Shown here one piece after another: positions 13,000 to 25,480 of a stretch of 64,000 nt of DNA. The notes under the pieces were generated by a model. It did not search any database, was not told the DNA's origin, and saw only the letters and a list, made by a program, of their open reading frames with translations. The number at the start of each line of letters is the position of its first letter. Position 1 is the first letter of the stretch. This DNA is from Atopsyche davidsoni (taxonomy: Eukaryota > Arthropoda > Insecta > Trichoptera > Hydrobiosidae). Made by a program: the position numbers and the translations under genes. The stretch covers positions 9,586,001-9,650,000 of the forward strand of contig JAILWY010000009.1 in NCBI GenBank assembly GCA_022113835.1, read 5' to 3'.

Positions 13000-15660
13000 T
13001 TCAGCGACGTACGGTTAGAGCTTATTACTATTATATATAAAGGTCTTTTTTTTAAACTTACTCTTTGGCTTAAATCAGTCGTTTTATTAATATTATGTTG
13101 CTTAACCTTTTTATATTGACAATAGAACTTTAGTTTATTAAGTTTGTTGTTGTGAGTAAAATAATATTTGAATCAACAACTTAATTTGTTTTACTTTAAT
13201 TACTAAAGTTATAACTGCGTTTACAATTTCTCATGACCACACACAAAAATGTTCAAACTATAAAATTTACTGAAAAATATTTAATTGGTTTTTATCTTTC
13301 ACCTCTGGTTTTGTTTTACAAAAAAGCAAAGTTTTGTATCACACTATTGTGTTGTATATACATAATTTGAAATCTGTTTCAAAATGTTATGATGTTATGA
13401 AACCCAAATTAAAAACACACATTTACTTTGCAAAATTACGTTAGAAACATCCTCTCGTTTAGAAATTAGAAATTGAACCGACGCGAAAAAAAACAAAAGA
13501 AAATGTAAAAATAAATACCCACGGTTCTTGAGACGAAATCTGAAAAAAGCTTTTTATCGCGAATTTCTTTTTTCCATGTGTAAATGCATCATTGTCCTTA
13601 AAAACTGAACTTTCACGTACATTAAGCGCTCTTTGCTCCGGCCATATCTTTTTAGTTCGTGTTGGTAGGCTCCGTTTAATTACGGAAACTTTTTTTTAAG
13701 CTCAGCTCTGCTGAAAGTTTTTAATATCTTTCCATTCTTACATAACGCTGTAAACGACTCAACGGTTTTTCATTAGTGTTATATAAAAGCTAGCCCAACA
13801 ATATTGAAACAAGATTATGCTTGTATAGTTCAGTTTATTAAATGTTTTAAATTTTATACTGTCAATCAGCAGACAATATGAAGCCAGCATTCCTTTTAAA
13901 AAAAATTCTTCCTCGACATTGTTTTAAAAGACCTTAATATAAAATGATAATAATTTTCATATTTAAAAGATTAATTTAAAAATGATTTCAGTTCAGATAT
14001 TGAATAATTTCAAGTACACAAAGTATCTCTGTTTGTATAAAACTCAGTTTTTTTATTCTAAAACCATATATTACTTTTACAAAATTGGTTTTATTTTTTA
14101 TCATAAAATCGTTAATATTTTAACTAAATTCGGACAAAATAGTAAATGTAAAAATCATACCAAATTAAATATAACACTTTTATTTTCTACTACTATTGTA
14201 ACTTTATTAAATATATTCAAGGTTGATTTGTTTGTAATATTTGTAATTTTGGTAATTCAATTCATATAAGTTTTTTATACATTTAAAATGTTTGTTTATT
14301 TAAAAGAAAGTAAGACTATTTTTAGTTTGTATATAATAATTAAAATAGAATATAAATTAATTAATTTTCAATTGAAAACTTATCTTTGTATGAAAATAAC
14401 ACTTAAACGCGCTTTATACTATTGGTAAAAGTAATTTTCGATAGAGTGTTGATATTTGATATTGCACACACTATTTGGTATATGAATGTGACGTCATTTT
14501 CGTTTTCTCTTATCTAAAAGATAGTACTTGATGACACTATTTGCCAGGAGTAAGATACTTTATCTTGCAGTGCGGTCTGCCCACTCCTCTTTCAGCACCT
14601 TCGCAATTGTATCGCATATCTTAAGGGGAGCCACACCCTCCGTGCCTTGCTCTCTTATCACTTCAAACTTAGTTGTCGCAGAATAATGTTGACTTATTGA
14701 CCATTTTGAAAACCGCTGACTTGGGGTTTGAGAAAATATTTTTTCACAATCCAAACAAGTAAAATATCGAAACATTTTTTTATTTTTTCCACATTATGCG
14801 CTCGACAATATTTTGAAGTCATCATTTTTTAGCAAATTTATTGAGATGAAATAGAAAAATTTCTCATTTCGTCAAATAAGTTCTCAAATAAACTTAATAT
14901 GTTAAAAAACCTCCATTGTTTGCTTGTTCTCCCGACCTCTATTAACTGAAGCGTTTTACACGTCTAATTGTATTCTAGACTTGATTACTGCTCTTGTAAA
15001 CAAGATAAATGTTTGGCAAGAAAAAAAGATTTATCACATATGTGACTTCTCTCTAAATAAAAAAAACCTTGTCCCGATAACAAAAGTATTTTGTATACTT
15101 TCCTCGTCTTTTTTTTGCTCTCTTTTCTACCATAATTAACTTATAGGACACGTTAACGTAGTTTCTTTACTCTAATTGTATTGTTTGCTCCTTGATGTTT
15201 TTGAACTAAAAACCCAGTCACGATTCAATAAGGCCTTTGAAGCCTACAAAGTTTGTTTTTATTTATCTTCTACGGAATTAAAACAAACCTTTTCACTTCT
15301 TAATACTTACGAGTATACTTACTATATTCTTACGATGCCAACGCTCAATGAAAGCATTTAATTAATTTCAAAATTTTTGTAATGTCGTATATTATTCTAA
15401 AACATAAAACACAGTTATTTAGATTTCAAAGAATGAGGATTTAGCGAGGATGATTTTTCTTTCTATTTTTATATATTTTTAGATTTCTGTTCTACTAAAA
15501 AGTGTGCAGTATAAAGTGGTGACAGCGACATAGAAAATTTTTGAAAAGCGTTGTTACTCTCTTCAGTAAACGTTTCACTTTATTTTCTCGAGTAGAATAC
15601 GACATTTTTAACGGAAAGTATACATTTTACTTAAACATCGCTTATATTATAGAAAAGTCT
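13000..15660. other. AT-rich intronic stretch
   Basis: No exon, RNA gene or transposon was recognised apart from the ORF at 14560-14775. A perfect CRE octamer TGACGTCA lies at 14489-14496, just upstream of that ORF's GC-richer patch on the plus strand. Poly-A/T tracts are common. Confidence 0.5.
14560..14775 (-). other. Unrecognised 71-codon ORF, possible fragment of a decayed gene or transposon
   Basis: The minus-strand frame begins MFRYFTCLDCEKIFSQ and ends LKICDTIAKVLKEEWADRTAR. The second half (KFEVIREQGTEGVAPLKICD) has a protein-like mix of charged and hydrophobic residues and sits in a GC-richer patch with AT-rich flanks. I recognise no domain. No splice structure, promoter or paralogue supports expression. 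Chance or an old transposon fragment are both possible. Confidence 0.15.
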
Positions 15661-16419
15661 CCTAAGATGGATGCTTAAGTCAAGATGCCGACATTCCGCT
15701 GACAATGCAGAGCTCGGGAAAACTATTTTATATCGTTCATCGCAGCAGCGAAGCGGAAACATAAAATAACAAAACTATCAAATAAAACTAACCGCGCTGC
15801 ATACTATTATAGTTTCTTTTCACTTACGTTAATCAGACATTTTGAAAACATAATAAATTGCCGAGAACATTAATGATTTATTTTTATGAATGAGTTTGTC
15901 TCATATTAAAACTAACCGTATATTTAATATAAATTAATAAAGTTTCACAATCATTTTCAAAAAATCTCTAAAAAACTTTGATACAATTTTTTTTGAACTC
16001 TTTGAAAATCTGATGCAAAAGGATACTGTTTATTAAAAAAAATATATGTTAACTTTACTTACAAAAAACATTTGCAAATATAACAACAAAAATAATTTTT
16101 ATATTATCATCTCTAATAATAATTCTTTGTTTAGTATTATTTACTGATTATAAGAGTTTATTTATGAAATTATTCATAAGTTTAAAAACATTAAAAAAAA
16201 TTAATTCATATTATTACTTTAATAACTCAAAACAAAATTTGAACGGATATATTTAAGAGCCTAAATAAAGTTTTATTATCAACCAAATAATTTATCAAAA
16301 TAATCTTTTGCCCTTCATTAATATTCTGTTCTCAAGATTATATTTTTTTAACATAAGCTTTCATTTTGAAATAAAGCCAATTTTATCTTTACAAAATTTA
16401 ACCAATTTTTCAAAGAGCA

Positions 16420-16940
16420 ACCTTTTCGGGAAGCGGTGGCGTTTTGGGCGTATGTTAATACGCTGCCTTTCACGCTTCCCTCCCCCCTTCCCGCCCCGCT
16501 GCTCAAAAAGTTCATTTGACAAACATTAAAAGCCCTCGCCTGCCGGCTAATTAATCAAATCATTTAACGAAACCGCTCTCCTCCGGGCGGGGCCGATCGG
16601 CCGCACGGCTCCATTGTGGGGCGGCGGCATTGTTTGAGCAGGGTAATCACTGGAGGGACGGCCGTCTTCGCGAGACAATCCCTCGTAGGCTCACGCCACC
16701 CGCGCATTAGCGCTGACGCTAACCCCGTTAGTAATGATGATATTGCAACCGTATGGGGAAGAAAAGATGCCGGCGTGCCACCGGTGTATTAGGCGCCGAG
16801 CAGCCGTTATTTATCGCCGGGTATCGGCTCCATCGGTGCCATCAAGAGTTAGCATGTTCTGTCTCGTCCTGCTGCTGAAAGTTTGGTGGAATCCATTACG
16901 TAAACGGCACGTGGGCTTTATATCAATTATCCATTATCGG
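16420..16940. promoter_or_regulatory. CpG-rich block with homeodomain- and SOX-type motifs
   Basis: One of the strongest GC islands in the window. It contains TAATTAATCAAATCATTT (16548-16565), a cluster of TAAT/ATCA homeodomain-type cores. Two SOX-type CATTGT sites lie at 16612-16617 and 16628-16633, 16 bp apart. GGCCGATCGGCC (16591-16602) is a perfect palindrome. Frames through it encode nothing recognisable. The combination is what developmental enhancers look like, but conservation is untested. Confidence 0.35.
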
Positions 16941-17093
16941 CTCCACAATTATTTGTTGTACGTTTTTTTAGTTAAATATCATTCATCCGTTTATATCATC
17001 ACGTGAAATATAAAAAATACAAGTCTGGGTGTATTAAAATTTACTTAGAAATACGAATAAACTCTTAAGCATGGTAAATATCTAATCAAAATA

Positions 17094-17105
17094 TACCGTA
17101 CGGTA
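17094..17105. repeat. 12-bp palindrome TACCGTACGGTA
   Basis: A perfect palindrome in otherwise AT-rich intron, downstream of the CpG-rich block at 16.4-16.9 kb. No function can be assigned. Confidence 0.6.
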
Positions 17106-17639
17106 AGCGAATTCAATAGAGCGCAAGCCGAAATAGCCATGAGTGTAAGAATTGCCTTAGTTTTAACTCAGTAATATTTAACAAACTATTTATTTTTTGT
17201 TTTATTTATTTTAAAAATATTGACGCACAATTAGATAGTCTCACGAAATCAAAAATCTCGTAAAATAATATAAAAGTTAGGTATTTTTAAAACTCAGCAT
17301 TTTAATATACTTTTTGTTAAAGTGATAGAATTGTGAGTAAAGACCGGCTGTGTATATAACATTTTTGTGTATTCACAAAACAAAGCAGTCTCAGTAAAAT
17401 AACGTAAAGTATTTTGCACTTTTTAAAATTTTTAAGAAGCAAAGCATTATTTGACGCTTAAATATCAACGCGTTCTGTTAAAAAAAAAAAAAAGCCTCCC
17501 TGCAAAGTGAAATATGTAGAAAAATATGGGAGGCGTAATTATATCACAACATTAAAAAAATATTTAAGCGAAAGGGCGTTTGAATCTGAATTTTTAAAAT
17601 ACTAAAACGAGAGGCACCCATACAACAACAAAGTAACAT

Positions 17640-17890
17640 GTTTCAGCCATTTAGAGTTCCGACTTTTAAATTGTGCGACGGGCTTCCTCCCAGAATAAAG
17701 GCCGGGGCTGTAGTAAGTAAATGCGGCTCGCCACGCGAAGCGACAATGTAATTTGCGTCGCACATAAACATACGATGCAATTTGCCTTCGGTTCTCCTTT
17801 GCCGGGGAGCGAGCGGCGGCGAGGCAAAAATGCAAGCGCCGACTGAGTGTTCGTTCCTGCACTTCTCGAATGCGCTCTATGGTAATTCCG
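17640..17890. promoter_or_regulatory. CpG-rich block beside the mariner remnant
   Basis: GC-rich and dense in CpG, with GCAATTTGCC and TGTAATTTGCGTCGC motifs. It ends about 90 bp before the transposon terminus at 17980. A 133-codon minus-strand frame spans both this block and the terminus and is judged a chance ORF. Confidence 0.25.
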
Positions 17891-17979
17891 CCATTTTGAA
17901 AAGCTATGTTAATTACTGAAATAATTAGAATTTTATATATTCTTTTTAATTTAAATCGACAGTAAATTTTTTTTTTTTT

Positions 17980-18694
17980 ATATAGGGTGTCCAAACAGAG
18001 CATCGGGTATTTAGTTCAATAAAACAAAAACTACTAGTAAACAAGTATTTTTTTTATTGTTGATTATAAAAATACAAAATGTAAAATTATTTCAGAAAGA
18101 TGATGTTATCAAAATGGGGACCGTTACGCTGCTGACAATCTTCTAATCTGGAACGAAGATTGCTGATAACACGCTGACATATAGCCTTCGATATTGCTGT
18201 TGTTTTGTTTCAATTCCGATAGGTTCGTCGGATTATTCTCATAAACCCTACTTTTAAGGTATCCCCATACGAAATAGTCAAGAGGGCTATGGTCGGGGCT
18301 TCTGGGAGGCCAGTTGATGTTACCTCTACGTGAAATGACCTTATTAGGGAATAATTCGTTAACAGTTTCAATTGATTAATTGGATATATGGCAAGTGGCC
18401 TCGTCTTGTTGGAACCACGTTCTTGAGTTGAAACCTTGAAACTCCTGCAACTCTGGACCCAAAAATTTTCGCAGCATATCGCAATAACGGTCCCGATTGC
18501 AATAAACCGATACTCTTTTTGGACACACTATATAAACCTTTTATGATGACTTCATAAGTGGCAGACATCCAAAATCTGCTTATATGTTAACTTTAATCAC
18601 CTATCGCAACAAAATCTTTTTAATCTTACTTAATCAAGTAGTTTTATGTAATCACAAGCAAACGCAATTGCTTCCAGGTTTGGACATCTTTTTT
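17980..18694 (-). mobile_element. Internally deleted Tc1/mariner-superfamily element with a D-x41-D transposase remnant
   Basis: On the minus strand, 18540 down to 18124 reads as the C-terminal half of a mariner-superfamily transposase: YCNRDRYCDMLRKFLG, WFQQDEATCHIS, NWPPRSPDHSPLDYFVWGYL, KSRVY, then a stop at 18124-18126. Catalytic aspartates of WFQQD and SPLD are separated by 41 residues, counting one in-frame stop (TAA, plus-strand 18376-18378). A second in-frame stop lies at 18541-18543. The N-terminal DNA-binding half is absent. GGGTGTCCAAAC at 17985-17996 and its inverted counterpart GTTTGGACATC at 18678-18688 (10 of 11 pairs) look like the terminal inverted repeats. The whole unit is therefore about 0.7 kb, a deletion derivative. 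The spacing matches the DD41D (rosa-like) group; subgroup assignment is tentative. Confidence 0.8.
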
Positions 18695-18699
18695 AAGGT

Positions 18700-19480
18700 A
18701 ACCTGCACAAGAGAGAATACTTTTCTTTGAGAGGTTTTTTATTACTTTTAACTTGTAAAAATATATATTTTTTAAAAAGATAATTTTATTACGTTAGAGT
18801 TTGAACAAAATACGTCATCACTAATTGTTTAACAACTGTATTTTTCGCTTTAATATAACGCAATGTTATAAATTAGTATGCAGTAATCAACCAAAAAATG
18901 TTGTTTACGTGCTACCAAAAAGCAAAAGAATATTTCAAAAATAGCTAACTTATATATTTATAAAGAAGCTTATGATTATTATTTTTTACACTTATTTATT
19001 TAACATATTATAAAATAAAAGACAATTTATTTATTTGAATAAATATATTTAATAGTTTAGCAATACGATCTAGTTACTTATTATGTGATTTATATACTTA
19101 CAAATGTATTAAAACTGTTGTTGCTGTCAATACAAACGTTATTCAAAACGACTGCTTTACAAATAGTAGAAAACTTGAAAATGTTCGTGCGAGCTAGAAG
19201 AGAGAACAGCACTCTCTGATGTCGGCAAACACAATTAGTTGGAACAAACAAATCCATACCTGGCTATATCAAAGATATATCTTAAATATTACCATAGAAT
19301 AACATTGTTTTCTTTTTAATACAATGAAAACTTTCCGCGATTATGACTTCATAATACAAGTTTAACAAGATTTAAAAACTCCCTTTATCGATAGGAACCA
19401 ATTCAATTGAAAGGTTATTTTTTCACGCACATGTTTTGGTATCTTTTTATATATTTTTTAGTAATAAAAAGGGAGCGTTG
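18700..19480. other. AT-rich intronic stretch, nothing recognised
   Basis: Long A/T-rich sequence after the mariner remnant, without motif, exon or repeat that I can name. Confidence 0.6.
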
Positions 19481-19489
19481 GATGCTTCG

Positions 19490-19880
19490 ACTAGTGATGT
19501 GGACAAATAAGCACTACCGTAAAGCCAAATCCATCCTCATACGATGCCTCCCCCAAATCTGTTACCAGTAATGATTACCACAGATCTTCTGCGAGATAAT
19601 AGCTTCCCAGAGGAGGGGTAAGCCCGGAAAAGAGAAGTATAAGTGTCTTATATAAGTAGAAAACAATATTTTACGTCCGAGCACATTAAGTCGGTGGCCT
19701 ATAACCGGCGACCCCTTGACAATACAAATGGAGACCCCCGCATCCCTCCTGCCCGGGTACTCCTGCTCCCCTGCCTCCCTTCCTTTCACATTAGAAGGGA
19801 GCTTTTTGTGGTTTTTTTAAAGAAGGGTTTGTTCTCTAATAGAGGACGATCGCCTTTAATTGTGCGGTGCGAAATCTGTG
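19490..19880. other. GC-richer intronic block with overlapping short ORFs
   Basis: Frames at 19643-19975 (+) and 19562-19789 (-) overlap. The minus one begins MKGREAGEQEYPGRRDAG. Neither shows a domain, and overlapping antisense frames of this size are expected in CpG-rich DNA. Confidence 0.3.
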
Positions 19881-20879
19881 TTTCCTTTTTCGTTATCTAC
19901 TTTTTAGGTCTAATTGAAGATTTCAGATACGTATGTAAATTATTTAAATTGAAACCAGAACCCGGATATTTTTAATGAAATCTGATACATACTTGAACAT
20001 TTAATTTTATTTCAGAGATATATCACATCTATAAAAACATTTAAATTATATATACAACGAAAAATAGTTCGGGGTTTGATTGCCAGTATAATTTCAAATT
20101 AATCGTGTGGTATTAGATCCAAAAACATCATTGGCAATCAAATTTTTTTTTTTTATAGATTCATTGATTCAAATTTCTCATATTATTCTATAAACGATAA
20201 GGCAAATGTATGAAAAGTAATATATCTTTTCCTAACTGCATCACCTTTATACATCTTATTTTTTATATCCGGTCATTAATCTTTAAGCCAGTAATTTGCT
20301 AAAAACACTCTTAAGATGTTTTATGTAGCTAATTCTTAATATTTCGTGTAAATATATTGATGGTGATGTATCAAAAGTTTAAACCCTTTATGTTAACAAC
20401 AACCCTTGAATATTATGGCGCGTGTTGAGCAACACTTGGCCGTTAAAACTTAACTGATAACTCAAAATTTTGCTGCTTTGTCTGTAATTAAGAAAAACTC
20501 ACTCAAGACCGCGAGGAGCTTGAAAATGTTAATTTAATATTGTAGAGCCAGAAGCTTGCCCTGAATATATTTAGGTACATATTCGACTCCAGGCAGTGGC
20601 GAAGGCTAGATAGAAGGGGCCCTAAGAGGCATTAGAATATTTTTTATGGTTTCCTTTGAGAGTTTTTCCTTACTTGAAAGGAGAGCTTTGAGTATGAAGG
20701 CATTAATAAAGAAACTACCAAACAGTGTGAATGATTAATTGGTGGAGCTTTTTGACTTGTTTTTTTTTATTTTATGAATATCAAACTAATATTTATCATT
20801 AATTTCCCATTAACTGAATAAACTATTTTTAATTAATTTTATTTAAATCAAAATATTTTATTATGAGAATTTTATATCG

Positions 20880-21210
20880 TTAAAAAGCCGCCGTACCGAG
20901 TGAAACCTGCAGTTTCAGCTTACCTGTTTATAATACAATGACATTTTTCCTGGCCTCCTTGATTTTTCGGGGACACTCGAGGGCGGAGAAGTGCTCAAAC
21001 TTTTCAATTTACGCATTCAAATTAGGCGCTTTACGGAAAGTCGCCGCAATCTATTTCCACCGAGGAGTTAATGGCCGACCGGTGTTCAAGGGGGAGGGCA
21101 GGGGGAGAGGGCGGAAGGGCAGCCCTTTACCGGGGGCTATACTTCGTATTCATAATGCCGAACCCCTGTTATTTCCTATACTCGCTACTTCCGCAAGATT
21201 AATGTTCAAA
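20880..21210. promoter_or_regulatory. CpG-rich block, candidate regulatory module
   Basis: GC-rich with a purine run (GGGGGAGGGCAGGGGGAGAG, about 21090-21109). The 104-codon plus-strand frame through it has no domain and a low-complexity glycine-rich centre. Confidence 0.25.
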
Positions 21211-22199
21211 GTTATCCTAAGAAATCAACTTTTTTTTTACACACACTCGTGACTTTAGATATTTATACTTATTTTTATAAAAATAAACATATTTTTAATC
21301 GCTTTGTATACCGATAGTTGTTTAACTTATTTACAAATCACGGAGTCATAGACTCAAATGCACTGGAGCGGAATGTTTTTACAATTATTTTTAAAAACTA
21401 TTTTCTGAAAGTTTATCGAAAAATAAATCCCTTCAAGAGAAACATTCTGTAGAATCTATATTATCTGCAATTACGTCGAAATACTTGCTTTACTACATTT
21501 ATTGTTTGCACTCAACTACTTTGTGTACGTAGTCTAAAAGAATTTTTTTGAACGCATTATATTTTACACCAATCGCTTTTTTACATTTAAAGAAATATGA
21601 TTTCAAAACTTTTAACAAAAATCTCTTCTTTTGGCATTGTTATTTTATAGGTTGATGTACTATCTATTCAGAGATATGAGAACTTGTGTAGATTGAACGA
21701 GGGCGGAGGAAATATCAGGTCTCTCCGAATACGACATATGCATCCTTAGCTCATCTTCCCCACCGCCTTACTACTGATGGAAAAAATATGTCTTATCTTA
21801 AGCCCTTATTTTACTACAATGATTTTTCTAGAAATAAGCTACTATCGTTAGTTGTGATGTAAAATTAAAAGTTTATGTAGATTTTTTTAAAATTATATTC
21901 ACACCAAAATTCAAATTAACTTTAGGTTTGTAGACCAATTTATTATGGCACATCAGTTCGATTAACTCAAAAAATTATTTGTTAGGTTAGTTTTTGCAAT
22001 TATTTATTTTATTCTTTTTAATTATACAAATAGCAGCAATATATTTATAAAAAAAACTATTTTTTTAGAGAAGGTCAAGTCCTACTTTAATTAATTTTGC
22101 CTCCAGCTAAAAGCTACATTTCAAAATACGGTTTTAATCAAGATTTTTTTTAAAAGACAAATATTTACCAATATTCAAATTACTAGGGGAAATTTTCAA

Positions 22200-22720
22200 A
22201 TTACCGTTAATAAATCCGTCGAAAAGCTAAACTCGGGGTGTCCTGAATAACGCTTTGTTCGCAATAAATAAAAGCCGTCACGCCGGGGCGCTCGTTCACG
22301 ACTCGGCGGGAACAACCGCTGAAAAACATCAAATAACAATGAAATTCTGCTTAGTAATAAGTTTAATGCTCTGTGAGATATGAGTTCTTCAACTTAGCGA
22401 AACACAAATCATTTTTTACAGACAATAAATATGGGAAACAATAACTCGGGTGGTAAAACAGTTATCTCCCCTCGGGTAGCCCGCGACCAGGAAGGCGGTG
22501 CTAAATGTTTAAGCCGTCTTAATGGTCTGTTTTATAACTAACGGATGCTTTTAGCGAAGATCGTATCCAAATAAGGAAACTTTGACCTTACAGTATTTAT
22601 ATTTATAATATGAAACGGGAGTGCCTCTTCGGCGATGTGATACTAAAAAGCCGAGGGTGATGGTTAATAGCGGGCCTTATGCTCTGGAGGGTGCTATATT
22701 CTAAGCTTGCTTCTCAAAAT
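22200..22720. promoter_or_regulatory. Two adjoining CpG-rich blocks
   Basis: The first (22210-22330) contains GCAATAAATAAAAGCCGTCA, with a Caudal/AbdB-like AATAAA core next to CpG-rich sequence. The second (22440-22720) begins ACTCGGGTGGTAAAACAG. No coding potential was recognised. Candidate enhancers by composition. Confidence 0.25.
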
Positions 22721-22739
22721 GGAAACATGCACGCTATTC

Positions 22740-23640
22740 ATTCAATGCACCTAATGAAGTTTTATTCTGACATAAAAAACATCATTCATTTTTACATGTA
22801 AATTTGTTCACTTAATTTTTAAAAAACATTTGATAATAGAGCAATGATAAGCAATAGCCTAATTATTTTCATTTAATTCAATTTGTAAAAGATATGTAAT
22901 GAATAAAATAACCTTTTAGAAATATTTTTAATTAATGTAGCAATATTAAAAAAAATATTACTAAAATAGACAGAAGATAATAAAAAAAATATCAAAACCA
23001 CTTAGATTGCCTCTGAGTTGAATAAAAATAACAAAAATATTTGAAATTCCCAATAATTTCCTAAAAGAAGAAACATCGCTAACATTCAAAATAATGTTAA
23101 TTATTCTGTGAAAAAGAAACTAAATGAGTTTTCGCCGTCCTTCAAAGAAGTCCAATGTTTATTTTCTTATTTTGTGCTATTTTCGATTATTGAGAGTTGA
23201 ATTGACAATTCTATCGAGTTCTTCAAAAGCGCAGCATTTCTCTTTGGCTCCCGTTTTATTCCGCTCACGATCTCGGTCCAGCACGATCTCTTTTTTCAGT
23301 AAAGCTGAACGCCTAGATTTCTATAGGACGTGATCAAATTAGGTTTATTGCAATTGACAGAAGAATAATAAATTCTTTTATAAAAACACGAAAATAATGT
23401 GAATTATCTTAAAACAATAAAAATGTTTCTTTTTTATTTCTGATAATGTTTTGTTATATTCCAAATTATGTACTTAATTTTTTGCATCAAGGATTTTCAG
23501 CGGATATTTAAAAAAAAAAGATTTTTCCATCGATTTTTTACATATAAGTAACAAAGATAGCATCGTCATAAAATCTTCTTTTAACTTAAAAATAAATGTA
23601 CTTACTTTCACAAGAAATTTGAGAGGTTGAATGTTTATTT
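22740..23640. other. AT-rich intronic stretch
   Basis: Nothing recognised. The short ORF at 23124-23333 is serine- and arginine-rich by composition and has no domain. Confidence 0.55.
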
Positions 23641-23673
23641 GGTTCCGTCCATTTTTGTTTGCGGGAGCTTTTA

Positions 23674-23704
23674 CGTTTTAAAGGCTTCATCAGAAAGTCC
23701 ATAC
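23674..23704 (-). ncRNA. Degenerate hammerhead-like motif, probable second Penelope-type relic
   Basis: On the minus strand, CTTT is followed by CTGATGA (plus-strand 23687-23693), one extra A, GCCTTT, AAAAC, GTA, then AAAG. CTTT pairs with AAAG as stem I. ACGT can serve as a palindromic minimal stem III ending in a GTA cleavage triplet. The distal strand of stem II (expected GGC followed by G of GAAAC) is missing, consistent with a small deletion. The order of parts and the single extra base after CTGATGA match the motif at 40440. The flanking minus-strand sequence continues with CTCCCGCAAACAAAAATGG. Remnant status is inferred. Confidence 0.3.
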
Positions 23705-25079
23705 AAGGCAAAAACAATCACAGATAGACAAGAATAATTATGATTAGTATCTTCTAGCTGCTTGACTTAATACTTGCTGTTGTAATATAATAGATTCAAA
23801 ATCAAACCAGGCTGTGGTTGATGAAAGAACATACTATTCTTTTAAATTCTTTATATCAAACTTATTTTAAGAATCATCAAAAAATTATTCAAGCATTTAA
23901 ATTAATTTTATTTTTATAAAATTTAAAAATTAATACAGTATAATTATTATATTTTTCGGAAAATTATAACGTGTAAGGGGCTTGCGGGACTCCTTTAATC
24001 CGCCTGACTTTCAACAGATTTATTTTCCCAGAAGTCGGCTTTCCTCTTCCTTTGTTGTTCATAAGCACCACAGGAAATTACGTGACTTTGGTGCATCCTG
24101 TTTGTGCAGCCTGCCTGCTATTAATTTTCAAATTTTATTTATAAAAAGTTACAATGAGTATAATGTGAAGTATCTATATTGTATGTATTATTATGATTTA
24201 ATTCAGGCGACAACTTTTTTTAAAACATAAAAGCATATTCGCGGGATCGCGTTATCACAAATATGATTTGAAATGTGTCATATTATTTTATATATTGTTA
24301 TTAATATTCACTTTGATGTGTCGTATAAATATTTTCGCAAATGAGCTTACAGATTAAATTTTCAACAATAAAGTCATATTTTCAAATTTATATCATAAAA
24401 TATAAATATGTAAGAAATTAAATGAATTTTTCTTCTCCCCGTCGTAATTTTTATCCGTAATGATTTTTTAATATTTTAATAATTTAGCTTTTAAGTTTTA
24501 TTATTAAAGAAAAATCAAATCATATTTTAATAGATTTCATCATCTATTTTTTAATCGTGAATTCTCTTCTTCATAAACTTCTGCTCACAATATCGATAGG
24601 AGCCGTTTAATCAGTGAGACATATTTTTTTAAATTTAATAAAGACTCTGTTTTCATTATATACAAGATGTAAATATAAAATTTAGTGCTTTTCATGTAGT
24701 TCAAATATATCCCATAAAAACTTTCTTTTTTTTGTTCAATTTCATATCTTTATTCAAATTTAATTAATGTTTAATTAGGCCAACACATTTGATATTCAAA
24801 TATGTCTCGCATAACCGTCCAATCATCAATCAAAAATATTAAGCAGATGTCAAAACTCAACATTCTCATAATTTGAATTGATTAAATAATTACTTAACGA
24901 TGATAGTTTTAATTTTTGCGATATCTAAATAAAATTGTAGTGCTTCAGTAGAATCTTAGATAAATAAATGCTAAATAAATTTGGTTATTTTTTATAAACT
25001 AGATGGTTTACTGAATTTCTCTTGTTATCTTCCACATTCGAGCTTGTGTATTTAGAAAAACAAAAACCTAGAACAAAGC

Positions 25080-25480
25080 ACCATAAAATTTCAAGAGCTT
25101 GGATTAAGTTCGCAGGACACATAGCAGGTAGCGGGAGGGGTTCCTCTAATGCCGCACCCCGCGGCGCGGACTCTCATATATTTATGATTATACTTCCCTA
25201 GAACAAGAATGTCGCCTGCGCAAACACATGCTTTGTGTTGCAGACTGGAGCTTTGAGTTTAAGTAGCAGGGTTAGGTGAGCGTGCACAGGACCGCCTAAT
25301 AATTTATCGGGAAACTTATGCCAGCTCGTTGCGGGCCTCCAACGTTCACGTGTCTCTCAAAAAAACCAGCGTACAGGCCGCAATTGTCAAATTAGGCTGC
25401 AAACATTTGTTCTCTAGGCAGTTATGAAACCTTTAATGAATTATTCAACCGGTAGGATTACTGTGCTGTATGTGGTATGG
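25080..25480. promoter_or_regulatory. CpG-rich block, candidate regulatory module
   Basis: Contains GCCGCACCCCGCGGCGCGGA and a TATATTTATGATTATAC stretch with a TTTATGA posterior-Hox-like core. No reading frame of interest. Confidence 0.25.

Noticed and set aside
17602..18003. 133-codon minus-strand ORF
   Set aside because: It spans the boundary between a CpG-rich block and the mariner terminus, so it cannot be a single inherited gene. No domain.
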